Below, piece by piece: positions 21,187 through 31,648 of a stretch of 64,000 bases of DNA. Origin of the DNA: Phytopythium helicoides (lineage: Eukaryota; Oomycota; Peronosporomycetes; Pythiales; Pythiaceae); NCBI GenBank assembly GCA_024867545.1, contig JANFNE010000010.1, positions 1,054,001 to 1,118,000 on the forward strand, in the 5' to 3' direction. Numbering within the stretch: position 1 is the first letter of the stretch; each line of letters starts with the position of its first letter. A model generated the notes under the pieces. That model searched no databases, was not told the origin of the DNA, and saw only the letters and a program-made list of their open reading frames with translations. Made by a program: the position numbers and the translations under genes.

Positions 21187-21479
21187 TCGACGTTGCATGT
21201 GAATATATGCCGGTACTCAACTACTTCGATTTGGTGCTGCATCCTCACGACTCCAATGCATTCCGATGCGCGTGCATATCCACTTTGCTGCTTGCCAGTG
21301 CTGTTTTCTGGGAACGTTCGACAACTTGCCAAGTCTACCAGAATCCCAACGAGGCTCCACAAACACTTCAGAAAAATTGAAAACCGACACAGCATGATCC
21401 AGCCGGTACCGGAACCTCGTTTCGTCGGCTTCAACTACAGCTCGACGCACGCATCTAACGGTAGCGATTATTTAATCTC
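21187..21479 (+). repeat. Direct repeat, right copy
   Basis: This copy matches 17050-17357 and has a 6-9 bp deletion near 21349 relative to it. It precedes the duplicated fragment of the acidic-protein gene just as the left copy precedes the full gene, though at a shorter distance. Confidence 0.8.
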
Positions 21480-21957
21480 TGTTGAGGTGATTGCTGTCCG
21501 AGACACTAACCCTGCCATTACCTTTCAAGATAAATATAATGAGCTCAACGCTGAACCAAACGAGGATAACGAGGTCAGTATCAAGGCAATTGAGCCAACG
21601 ACCGAATACGAGAGAGATAACTTCGTAGAGAGCGTGGAGGGTATTGACGAATCTGTATTTGAAGGCCAGGGCAATGCCGTCGAAGAAGCAATTCATAATG
21701 ATGCTGAAAAAGTCGCTGAAAACGGACCAGATGCTTCATCCACGAAGAAACTGGCGCAGGAGAGAATGAAGATGAAGTCAACGAAGGTATTGAAGGTGGG
21801 AACACAGAAGGCTTTACCATCGAGGAGTGGGACTTCATGCCAAAGCCCGGGAATGGCGAAGCTGAGCTGAATGAGGTGCAAGAGGAGCAGCTAGTAGTAA
21901 CTACTGACGAAAACGGCGTAACTCGCCGAGCACTTCGTCTTGCGTTGCGCTGGTAGC
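21480..21957 (+). pseudogene. Decayed duplicate of the 3' end of the acidic membrane-protein gene
   Basis: The frame contains VEVIAVRDTNPAITFQDK, clearly related to VEVIGVPDTDPAITSQEE of the upstream gene, followed by acidic Val/Glu-rich sequence. The last codons (aactcgccgagcacttcgt) match the end of the full gene (gactcgccgcgctcttcgt). Frame changes near 21780 and 21870 break it, and the N-terminus, membrane helix and most of the acidic tail are absent. The homology continues past the stop into the 3' flank. Confidence 0.8.
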
Positions 21958-22874
21958 GTTTGCCCTGAATATGTCCGCAGAGTACTTGCACTTTCATCTA
22001 GCATGTGGGAGCGTGGTAGCAAACTCGAAGTCCAGCCAAAACACTTGAAACCCATTACTTGATGATCCGTTTGCCTCTTACAACATAGGATTTCCGTGAG
22101 TAAAGGCAGAATGATTTAGGACCGACGAAAGCAATGGATTCACTTTGCGCAGAACTACCTAGTCTAAGTGATCCCATCGAAAGCGGTATTGCTGGATGTG
22201 TGATCAAGTGCAAGTTCCTGTGTGTCTGAGCGCTCAGCCAGTCATTAGGCACTGCAATCCTTGCAGTTTGCAGCCACCAACACCAGTGGAAAGCGAACCC
22301 AACTTCGAGCATCGAAAAAAAAAGCTCTTCGACCACTGTCTCATGATGACTCGAGTGCGACCAAAAAAAAAAGTTCCAGTTCCAGTTCTTGACGGCACCG
22401 CTTTCCGCGAACAGTCTGCCTGGTGAAGTTGGGCAAAGTGAATGTCTTGAATATGCTCCGAGTGTTGGTCTATTGCCTGTGGGGGTAATCGCGCTAGGGC
22501 AGTGGTTATCGCGTCGAAGTGGTACGTTTCCTATTACTTCAGCCCCTACCGTGTAATCATCTGTTTATCCACCAATCAAAATCGTGCATTCTTCAAACTT
22601 CAGCCAATCATATCACGTCCACCTATCACGACGTGACTGAGCTGCGAAAGGGTGCGGTGCCGCCGCCACCGTCCGTTTACCCCCGCTCATCTCCTCGTAA
22701 TCATTGCCGTTTCAGCGAATGGTAGCCGTCGAGCGCGCGCTTTTCCGCCAATGACCGGCCACTTCCCGGCGGTTTTCCCCCCTCATTTCCCCACTACGTA
22801 TAGAGCCACCCATCGTCTTGTCGCCACGATATCTTGGGCCTCCGGTTCTCTCTGGAACCCGCAGCTGTCAGTCA
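21958..22874. other. Spacer and promoter region before the ABC transporters
   Basis: No gene is seen. Two short A runs (22315-22323 and 22363-22372) are present. The 3' part should hold the promoter of the ABC gene at 22975. Confidence 0.5.
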
Positions 22875-22888
22875 CTCACTTTCCATTC
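22875..22888 (+). promoter_or_regulatory. Initiator-like element of the first ABC transporter
   Basis: CTCACTTTCCATTC fits the oomycete initiator consensus with two mismatches and lies 87-100 nt before the chosen ATG at 22975. This argues against the upstream in-frame ATG at 22834. A TATATATA run at 22952-22960 is too close to the ATG to be a TATA box. Confidence 0.5.
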
Positions 22889-22974
22889 GGCCGTCCGAGC
22901 CGCAAGCGCTCTTATCTCGAGAAAGGCCAGCCAAAAAGGGAAACCAACCTTTTATATATAGCGGAGCCGACCTG

Positions 22975-25900
22975 ATGGACGCGACCGCCGCCAACTACGT
23001 GGAGGCCGCGACGCCCACGAACGGCAATGGCAACAGGCTGGAGGTGGGCTTCGCTCATGTGGACGCGCCAGTCGAGTCGGCGTCCAAGCAGGCGTCGACG
23101 ACCGACGGCAAGCTCGTGCCGCTGGGCGAGCTCTTCACGTACGCCGACGGGCTGGACAAGCTGCTCATGGTGCTCGGCACGGTCGGCGCGCTGGCCGCGG
23201 GGCTGGCGCAGCCCATCCAGATCGTGCTCTTCGGCGACGTGCTGAACGCGTTCAACCCCTCGGGCGACACGACCAACATGCTCGACGGCATCAAACACGT
23301 CGCGCTCAACTTTGTGTACGTGGGCGTCGCCGTCATCTTCGCGGGCACGCTGCAGGTCGGCTGCTGGTCGCTCACGGCGTCCAGACAGGCCAAGCGCATC
23401 CGCAGCGAGTATGTGAGCGCCATCATCTCCAAGGAGATTGGATGGTTTGACGTCAACGAGCCCATGCAGCTGTCCACGCGAGTGGCCGACTCGACCGTGA
23501 CGATCCAGGAAGGCATGGGACGCAAGGTGGGCGACGGACTGCACTTCTTCTCCATGGCCGTGTCAGGCGTCACCATTGGTTTAGTCAAGGGCTGGAAGCT
23601 CGCGCTCATCCTGCTGGCGTTCACTCCCATCATTGCCGTCACCGCTTTTCTTGCTATGAAGGTGCTGTCGACGGCCACGCAATCGGGGATCGAGTCGTAT
23701 GGACAGGCTGGTGCTATTGCGCAGGAGTCGCTCAGCAACATTCGCACTGTGCACATGTTCAACTCGATTGATCACTTCATCAAGAAATACGAGGCTGCAC
23801 TGGGCTTGTCGACCAAGGCGGGCATCAAGAAGGGTTTTGCTGTTGGGTGGGGAACAGGACTCATGTTTTTCACTGTGTTCTGCACGTACGCTTGTGGTAT
23901 GTTCTTCGGCGCCGTCATGGTCGCGAACGATCAACTGGATGGCAACACGTGCACGGGATCAGGATGCTACGATGGCGGCCGCGTGCTCACAGTGTTCTTC
24001 TCGGTGATCATGGGTGCGATGGCTCTCGGGCAGGCTGGTCCCAGTGCGCAGGCCATCTTTTCCGCTCGCGCTGCTGCGTACGATGTGTTCGAGGTGATCA
24101 AGCGCAAGTCGTTGATCGACCCTTTGTCTGATGAGGGCAAGACGCTTCCTAGTGTTCAAGGCACGGTTCAGATCGACAACGTCGACTTTGCTTATCCGTC
24201 TCGTCCCGAGGTCAAGGTTTGCAGCAACTACTCTCTCACAATCCAAGCTGGAGAGACAGTGGCTCTCGTCGGCCCGAGTGGCAGTGGTAAGAGTACGATC
24301 GTGTCGTTGCTAGAGCGCTTCTACGACCCACTCGCTGGATCTGTTCGACTTGACGGCTACGACGTGCGCGATCTCAATGTCAAGTGGCTGCGCCAGCAAG
24401 TTGGACTTGTGGGACAGGAACCGGCACTGTTCGCGACGTCCATCATGGAGAACATTCGTCATGGCAAGCCGTCCGCCACCGACGACGAGGTGATTGAAGC
24501 TGCCAAGATGGCCAACGCATTCAACTTCATCTCTGAGTTTCCACAAGGATTTGCGACGGAGGTCGGTGAGCGCGGAACGCAGCTGTCGGGAGGTCAAAAG
24601 CAACGCATTGCGATTGCGCGTGCCATCATCAAGAACCCGCCAATCCTCATTTTGGACGAGGCGACAAGTGCTTTGGATACGGAGAGCGAGCGGATCGTGC
24701 AGGAGTCTCTCGACAGACTACTGGCGAACTCCAAGCGCACTACGATCATTGTTGCGCACCGTCTTTCGACCATTCGCAACGCTAACCGAATCGCGGTGCA
24801 CAGCCGAGGATCCATTGTTGAGATCGGATCGCATGACGAGTTGATGAAGTTGAGTGGAGGACACTACCGCATGCTTGTCGAGGCACAGAGCAAGTCTGGC
24901 CCTTCTGATGAAGTTGCTGATTTTGACGACACGGAAGCGACGGACTTGGAGCCTGTTGTTGCTGAAGGCATGGACATGACGCGCGTCAGCTCGTTCTCTT
25001 TCCACCGCACGGCTAGTAAAGTGAGTGTTCACGAAAAGCTTCCAGATGCCACTGGCGACGACGAGGAGCTTGGAGACAAGGAGCTGCCGCCAATCTCGAT
25101 GTCTCGCGTGTGGAAGATGACTCTCCCGGAATGGAAATTCATGACGCTTGGCGCGATCGGTGCGGTCCTGAACGCCGCCGTTTTCCCTGTTTGGGGCGTC
25201 ATTTTGACCAAGGTGACGGTGCTGTTCTTCCAATATCAGAAGACGCGTCATGAGATGCTTACCGATGCGCGGTACTGGTCGCTCGGCTTCGTTGGTCTCG
25301 GCATTGCCTTTGGTCTCTCGATCATGATGCAGCACTACGGTTTCGCAGTTGCCTCTCAGCGCCTTGTGTCTCGCGTTCGTCTCGCGACTTTCAGCGCAAT
25401 GCTTCGTCAAGAGATTGGGTGGTTTGATCTCGACGAAAACGCTTCTGGTGCTCTCATTGCACGGCTTGCAACGGACTCGGCAACGTTGCAGGCGATGACT
25501 TCCGATACACTTAACCAAGGTCTTGTCAACATCACGACGATGGTCATCGCATTTGCGATCGCGTTCTTTTTCAGCTGGCAGATGACGTTGATTGTGCTGG
25601 CAACATCTCCGATTTTGGTCGTGGCAAACTACATTCAAGCTCAGCGAATGAGTGGAAATGCCGGCAACAAGAAGAACAATGACGCCGATACGGCTGCAGG
25701 ATCCCTTCTGGCGGAAACGATTGGATCGATCCGCACTGTCGCTTCGTTCAGCATGGAGCCGGCACTGAATGCGCAGTATGTGAAGTTCCTGAACGCCTCC
25801 AAGACGGCTGACATCAACCTCGGTATTATTGGCGGATTGGCTTTTGGATTCTCTCTTGGCGTCATGATGCTCAACCTAGCATTCCTCTTCTACGTCAGTG

Positions 25901-26859
25901 GACGTTGGGTGTCGAAGGGAACGATCACATTCGAGGACATGTTTATGGTTCTCATGGTGATCATGCTCAGTACTTTCGCTGTCGGTATGGCGGCACAGAA
26001 CGCAACGGACGGTGCCAAGGCAAAGCGATCGGCGCAGCGCGTTTTCAAGATCATTGATCGTGTACCAGCCATCGATGCGACCGCGACAAGTGGAGAGATT
26101 CTACCCCAAGTGCGCGGAGACATCGAGTTCCACAACGTCAAGTTCACCTACCCTTCTCGTCCGGATGCCAAGATCTACAAGAACTACAGCCTCAAGATCG
26201 CCAGTGGACAGACTGTCGCCCTCGTGGGTGCGAGTGGAAGCGGAAAGAGTACCGCCATCTCCCTCCTCGAACGATTCTACGACCCCGCCGCAGGCTCCGT
26301 CACGCTCGATGGCACCGACCTCAAGCAGCTCAAGATCTCGTGGCTGCGTGAGCGCATCTCACTCGTGAGCCAGGAACCTGTGCTGTTCGCCGGCACGATC
26401 GCCGAAAACATCGCGATGGGGAAACCCGGTGCCACGCGCGACGAGGTCATCGACGCCGCCAAGAAAGCCAACGCCTACGACTTCATCAACAACTTCCCCA
26501 ACGGCTTCGACACGGAGGTGGGCGACCGCGGTGCGCAGGTGTCTGGAGGTCAGAAGCAGCGCATTGCGATTGCACGTGCCATTCTGCGTGACCCAGAGGT
26601 GCTGCTGCTGGACGAAGCCACGAGCGCTCTGGACAACGAGAGCGAACGTGTGGTGCAGGCGTCTCTGGACGCGTTGTTGGCGGCTAAGCGACGCACGACG
26701 GTTGTCGTGGCGCACCGGCTGTCTACGATCCGTAATGCGGATCTGATTGCTGTGACGCAGGACGGCGCGATCGTGGAGCAGGGCACGCACGACCAGTTGG
26801 TGAAGATCCCGAACGGCGTGTACAAGGCGCTCGTCGAGCGACAGATGAATGCCCACTAA
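22975..26859 (+). CDS. ABCB-type full ABC transporter (P-glycoprotein/MDR family), intact
   Basis: The 1294-residue product has the full layout TMD1-NBD1-TMD2-NBD2 in one exon. NBD1 has Walker A GPSGSGKST near residue 432, signature LSGGQKQR near 536 and Walker B/D-loop ILILDEATSALD near 560. NBD2 has GASGSGKST near 1084, VSGGQKQR near 1188 and LLLDEATSALD. Both NBDs keep the Q-loop and H-loop (VAHRLST). Each TMD begins with a hydrophobic cluster (VLGTVGALAAGLAQPIQIVLF; FMTLGAIGAVLNAAVFPVWG), fitting six helices. The family exports lipids, toxins and drugs from the plasma membrane at the cost of ATP. Length equals the family norm. The start at 22975 follows the likely transcription start. A broken paralogue follows in tandem. 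Confidence 0.95.
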   Translation: MDATAANYVEAATPTNGNGNRLEVGFAHVDAPVESASKQASTTDGKLVPLGELFTYADGLDKLLMVLGTVGALAAGLAQPIQIVLFGDVLNAFNPSGDTTNMLDGIKHVALNFVYVGVAVIFAGTLQVGCWSLTASRQAKRIRSEYVSAIISKEIGWFDVNEPMQLSTRVADSTVTIQEGMGRKVGDGLHFFSMAVSGVTIGLVKGWKLALILLAFTPIIAVTAFLAMKVLSTATQSGIESYGQAGAIAQESLSNIRTVHMFNSIDHFIKKYEAALGLSTKAGIKKGFAVGWGTGLMFFTVFCTYACGMFFGAVMVANDQLDGNTCTGSGCYDGGRVLTVFFSVIMGAMALGQAGPSAQAIFSARAAAYDVFEVIKRKSLIDPLSDEGKTLPSVQGTVQIDNVDFAYPSRPEVKVCSNYSLTIQAGETVALVGPSGSGKSTIVSLLERFYDPLAGSVRLDGYDVRDLNVKWLRQQVGLVGQEPALFATSIMENIRHGKPSATDDEVIEAAKMANAFNFISEFPQGFATEVGERGTQLSGGQKQRIAIARAIIKNPPILILDEATSALDTESERIVQESLDRLLANSKRTTIIVAHRLSTIRNANRIAVHSRGSIVEIGSHDELMKLSGGHYRMLVEAQSKSGPSDEVADFDDTEATDLEPVVAEGMDMTRVSSFSFHRTASKVSVHEKLPDATGDDEELGDKELPPISMSRVWKMTLPEWKFMTLGAIGAVLNAAVFPVWGVILTKVTVLFFQYQKTRHEMLTDARYWSLGFVGLGIAFGLSIMMQHYGFAVASQRLVSRVRLATFSAMLRQEIGWFDLDENASGALIARLATDSATLQAMTSDTLNQGLVNITTMVIAFAIAFFFSWQMTLIVLATSPILVVANYIQAQRMSGNAGNKKNNDADTAAGSLLAETIGSIRTVASFSMEPALNAQYVKFLNASKTADINLGIIGGLAFGFSLGVMMLNLAFLFYVSGRWVSKGTITFEDMFMVLMVIMLSTFAVGMAAQNATDGAKAKRSAQRVFKIIDRVPAIDATATSGEILPQVRGDIEFHNVKFTYPSRPDAKIYKNYSLKIASGQTVALVGASGSGKSTAISLLERFYDPAAGSVTLDGTDLKQLKISWLRERISLVSQEPVLFAGTIAENIAMGKPGATRDEVIDAAKKANAYDFINNFPNGFDTEVGDRGAQVSGGQKQRIAIARAILRDPEVLLLDEATSALDNESERVVQASLDALLAAKRRTTVVVAHRLSTIRNADLIAVTQDGAIVEQGTHDQLVKIPNGVYKALVERQMNAH

Positions 26860-27286
26860 GCTGGATTTTTGGTGGTGTAGAATCAGCAACCAAGGTGCAT
26901 GAATACACGTATTCTGTGTGATCGATCAACTGCTGCTGGTGTTGACTGGAATGGTTGTGCGTTTGCCACCATTCCTTGGTGGTTGAGTTGCTTGGCTCTT
27001 GCACATTCCTCTGATCGACTGAAAAACTTCGACGATGAAGGACCTATTGCATCGCCCACGCTGTACAGTAGCAACTCTTTAGGTGTGGGTGAGATGTGTC
27101 AGTGGTAAGCCAAGAATGTTGAAGGCGCGCGTCTATGTGGTAAGCTGTTGGGTTCACTCGTGCAGCCGCTGGTTATTCGTCGCCCGCCTGAGCGCCTGCC
27201 ACTAGCCTCTTTCTCCTCGGCTCACGCAATTCAATCAGCAAAAGACAGTGCGTACAGCGATAATCCTGCCAACCACCTCTGATCCC
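26860..27286. other. Spacer between the tandem ABC genes
   Basis: The 427-bp stretch contains no supportable gene. It presumably holds the terminator of the first ABC gene and a relic promoter of the second. Confidence 0.5.
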
Positions 27287-30200
27287 ATGGAGCGGTCAAC
27301 AGAACAGAAGGACTCCCACGCTGACATTGGTGTCTACACTCGCCTTTCAGATGATTCAGAGCCTTCAAACAATTCAGCAATACTTCCAGCGTCCACATCC
27401 ACACCTGCGTCTTCGTTCTCACTCGTGCCCTTGTCAAGGTTATTTGCTTTTGCCGATCGGCGTGATAGCCTTCTCATGGCGACTGGCACGGTCGGCGCAA
27501 TCGCTGCTGGTGTCGCGGCACCCATACAAATGGTGCTGCTAGGCGATGTGCTCAACGCCTTCAATCCGCGCACTCTGACCGAGGATCCTTCTGCTGCCCT
27601 TGCTGCTGTTGAGCACGACATTGGGAAGCTAGCCCGCAGTTTTGCAGTTGTCGGTGCTGCTGCCTTCATTGCAGGATTTCTCGAAGTTGCATGTTGGTCT
27701 GTTGCAGCCGCTCGCATGGTGCGTCGCATGCGCTCTGCGTATGCTCGGTCGCTTCTATCCCAAGAGATCGCTTGGTTCGACGTGCGAGAAACGAATGCTG
27801 TTATCACCTACTCTAACGATGTCCAAGACAAGTCTGCTCTGATTGCCAACAAAGTGGATGACTCGGTTACTTGGGCTGCGATCCAGGACGGAAGTGGCAG
27901 CAAGATTGGTGATGCATTGCGGTTTGCAGCCATGGGAGTCGCAGGAGTAGTCATCGGCCTAGCTACAGGATGGGAGCTCGCACTCGTGCTGATCGCATTC
28001 ACGCCAGTTATCGCTTTGTCGTCGTATATGTCGATCCGTGTGTTCGCTAGTGCGACGCAAACCAGCATCGAAGCGTACGCACGAGCTGGAGCCATTGCTC
28101 GAGAGGCGCTTGCCAATATTCGCACTGTACAGTCGCTCAATGCTGCAAGCTACTTCTCAGCTCGGTATGAGGAGACATTGATGAGCTCAACAAAGGCGGG
28201 AATTCGTGCTGCACTAGCAGCTGGATGGGGCCAAGGAACGATGTTCTTTTGCATCTTTTGCACTTATGCGGCCGGACTTTATGTTGGTGCAATAAAAGTA
28301 GCGGACGATCAGATCGGCGAGAACTCCAAGGGCGACTGCGGAAACCGATTTGCTGGCGGTGGATCCTGTTACGATGGTGGTCGAGTCATCACAGTGTTTA
28401 CCTGCGTTGTCATGGGGGCGATGGCATTTGGCAACGCTGGCCCTTGTGTCCGATCAATCTACGCTGCCAGAGCAGCTGCAGCGAGTGTCTTCACAGTCAT
28501 AGACCGCAAGTCCCGCATTGATTCACTATCAGACGGCGAAAAAGCACCATCAAGGACACCTGCAACTTCTTCTAATGCATCGACCGCACTCACGCACCAA
28601 ATATCCCCGACTCATCGTGCAATTGGGCGCATTTCGCTCGAGAAACGTTGTGTTTTCATATCCGTCTCGACGAGATGCGCCTCCTGTTTGCCAGCATTAC
28701 TCTCTGACGATTGAGCCTGGTGAGACTGTTGCGCTTGTTGGTCCGAGTGGTAGTGGCAAAAGCACAGTATTATCCTTGATACAGCGCTTTTACGATGCTG
28801 ACGCAGGTGTAGTTTCCTTGGATGGGATTGATGTACGCGATTGGCCTGTGTCGACGCTTCGCAAGCAATTTGCGGTTGTATCCCAAGAACCAATCCTATT
28901 CGCTACGTCGATTCTTGAGAATATTCGATTTGGACGACCAAATGCAAGCACTGAAAAAGTTGTTACCGCAGCAACATTAGCGAATGCAATGGAGTTTATT
29001 CAGCTATTGCCACACGGCTTGAATACGAATGTTGGAGAGCAAGGCGGGCAACTCTCCGGAGGACAAAGACAACGTATTGCCATCGCACGCGCGCTTCTAA
29101 AGATGCGCCTGTAATTTTGCTTGACGAAGCCACGAGCGCGCTCGATACTGAGAGCGAGCATGCTGTTCAGATAGCGATCGAACGCCTTAGCAAGCGTACA
29201 TCAAGGGTATATCAGCAGCACGATCGAAGGGAACAAGAAGATGTAATCAGCACCTCTACCCGCACTGTGATTATGGTTGCTCACCGCCTAGCCACAGTGC
29301 GCAACGCCGACCGGATTGCATTTCATCGTGGTGGACGAGTTGTTGAGCTGGGTTCTCATAGCGACCTTATGGACATTCCTGGAGGTGAATATCGCACGAT
29401 GATAGAACTAGAGGCAGGACGTCAGAGCAATCTTACCAGCGAGCCGAATTCTGCGCTACACCCGACTAGAAAGAGCAAGCCCAAAGTTGGCGGCTTCCCT
29501 AGCAAATGTGAAATCTCTCAAGTGACGGAGAAGCGGGTGATAATTCAAAGAGGGAGGATTCGGATACTGCGATTAACGTATCACAAGTGGAAGATATTTC
29601 TGCGTGGCGAGTTCCAACATCTCGACTGTGGCAGCTGGCACGACCTGATATTGGATACGCATTCTTTGGAGCACTTGGCTCAATCGGGAGTTCAGGCGTT
29701 ATACCCAGTGTGGGGCATACTGGTCACAAAGCTGGCAGTTCTGTACTTTCGTTACGACTTGACTCGCTCCGAGATGCTCTCGTCGCACGAGACTGGTCTT
29801 TGGGGTTCATTGGCGTTGCGGTAACGTTCCTCGTTTGCATGACGGTTCAAAACTTTGCGTTTGGTGTCGTCTCGCAGCGCCTGATATCTCGTGTTCGCGC
29901 CGCTACGTTTCATGCAATGCTGCGCCAGGATATGGCCTGGTTTGATTGCTGTGGCGGAGCAACCACAAGTGATGCAAACAAAGGGTCGTCTTCAGCTTCT
30001 TCGACGTCTGGTACTTTAGCAGCCCGCCTCGCGAACGATTGTGCAGTACTTCAAGCTGCAACCAGTGATGCTCTGAATGCTCGCCTCGATCAACTATACC
30101 ACTGTCGCACTTGCCTTGGCTGTGTGCTTCTACTATAGTTGGCGTTTGACCCTAGTTATGGTTGCGACTTCGCCACTTTTTGTTTTGGCCAGTTACATGG

Positions 30201-31505
30201 AGCTCAAGCAAGCTCGTGAGGGTGCTAATACGAAGGCTCAACGAGATAGAGAGCACGAAGATGCAATCCAAGAGATTGGGGCGGGATCATATACATCCAT
30301 CAATAACGGGGACGACAGTGCAACAATTGCAACGGCCATGCTTGCTGAAGCAATACAATCGATTCGCACTGTTGCATCTTTCGGCATGGAACGCACTATC
30401 AGTTCACAGTACGACCTCTATATGAAAGCGTCGTGTGTGTGGGAGATACGCGCTGGAGTCCGTGCCGGGCTGATGTTTGGGGGATCGCTGGGACTGATGT
30501 TCTTTGTGATCTCATTTCTTGTTTGGCTTGGAGGTCGCTGGTTCGTTGACGGATACGAGTCATTTGAAGATACCGTAATGGTGTTTACAGTGATGATGCT
30601 TAGCGCCATCGCTGTCGGAATGGCTGCACAGGGCCCTCCCATTTCTCCTGAACGTATCCGCGATGCCACCTTTCATCTGTTCAGCGTCATCGACCGCAAA
30701 CCTGCAATCGGTGACAACGAAACTGTTGAGACTATTTCCTGTTCCGCAAGGATTCAAGGAGATATATGCTTTCATAGCATCACCTTCACCTATCCATCGC
30801 GCCCCAATGTGAACGTATACCGAAACTACTCATTGCGCATCCGACCAGGACAGACTGTTGCCCTCGTGGGTGCGAGTGGAAGCGGAAAGAGTACCGCCAT
30901 CTCCCTCCTCGAACGATTCTACGACCCCGCCGCAGGCTCCGTCACGCTCGATGGCACCGACCTCAAGCAGCTCAAGATCTCGTGGCTGCGTGAGCGCATC
31001 TCACTCGTGAGCCAGGAACCTGTGCTGTTCGCCGGCACGATCGCCGAAAACATCGCGATGGGGAAACCCGGTGCCACGCGCGACGAGGTCATCGACGCCG
31101 CCAAGAAAGCCAACGCCTACGACTTCATCAACAACTTCCCCAACGGCTTCGACACGGAGGTGGGCGACCGCGGTGCGCAGGTGTCTGGAGGTCAGAAGCA
31201 GCGCATTGCGATTGCACGCGCCATTCTGCGTGACCCAGAGGTGCTGCTACTGGACGAGGCCACGAGTGCTTTGGACAACGAGAGCGAGCGTGTGGTACAG
31301 GCGTCTCTGGACGCGTTGTTGGCGGCCAAGCGACGCACGACGGTTGTCGTGGCGCACCGGTTGTCTACGATCCGCAACGCGGATCTGATTGCTGTGACGC
31401 AGGACGGCGCGATCGTGGAGCAGGGCACGCACGACCAGTTGGTGAAGATCCCGAACGGCGTGTACAAGGCGCTTGTCGACAGGCAGATGCCTTGTGGTAG
31501 TCAAT

Positions 31506-31507
<2 letters not shown>
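27287..31507 (+). pseudogene. Second ABCB-type transporter, frame-broken tandem paralogue
   Basis: From MERSTEQ at 27287 the sequence aligns over the whole length of the first ABC gene: TMD1 (LLMATGTVGAIAAGVAAPIQ), NBD1 with GPSGSGKST and LSGGQRQR, TMD2, and NBD2 with GASGSGKST and VSGGQKQR. The coding frame changes at least four or five times, near 28550-28650, 29112, 29700-29790 and 30080-30100. NBD1 also carries a charged insertion (RVYQQHDRREQEDVIS) before its H-loop. By contrast the last 476 codons (30077-31507) are open. The last ~630 bp match the first gene almost exactly although the rest is well diverged. No functional transporter can be made unless several breaks are sequence errors. 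Confidence 0.85.
30860..31487 (+). repeat. Gene-conversion tract shared with 26218-26845
   Basis: From 30860 to 31218 the sequence is identical to 26218-26576 over 359 bp. The next ~270 bp differ at about a dozen positions, all apparently silent. Immediately upstream of 30860 the paralogues drop to ordinary diverged similarity. Confidence 0.85.

Positions 31508-31508
<1 letters not shown>

Positions 31509-31558
<50 letters not shown>
31509..31558 (+). repeat. Poly-T tract of 50 bases
   Basis: An uninterrupted run of 50 T begins two bases after the stop of the broken ABC gene. On the minus strand it is poly-A, lying downstream of the S33 gene. No target duplication or retroposed gene body is visible next to it. 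Confidence 0.95.
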
Positions 31559-31648
31559 CGAGTGTGGCTCCAAGCGAAAAAATTTGAGTGGCAATGTCTT
31601 ATTTTCTTTTCTAGCGGAGCAGACCCCAAAACGTAAATCTCAGCAACA

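Noticed and set aside
22951..22960. TATATATA as a TATA box for the first ABC gene
   Set aside because: It is only about 15 bp before the ATG. An initiator match lies at a proper distance upstream.
22834..22974. Upstream in-frame ATG of the first ABC transporter
   Set aside because: It precedes the likely transcription start, and the added 47 residues have no family support.
27287..31507. Reading the second ABC gene as functional through introns
   Set aside because: The breaks do not coincide with good GT-AG introns of usual size, and sequence on both sides is needed for the conserved domains.
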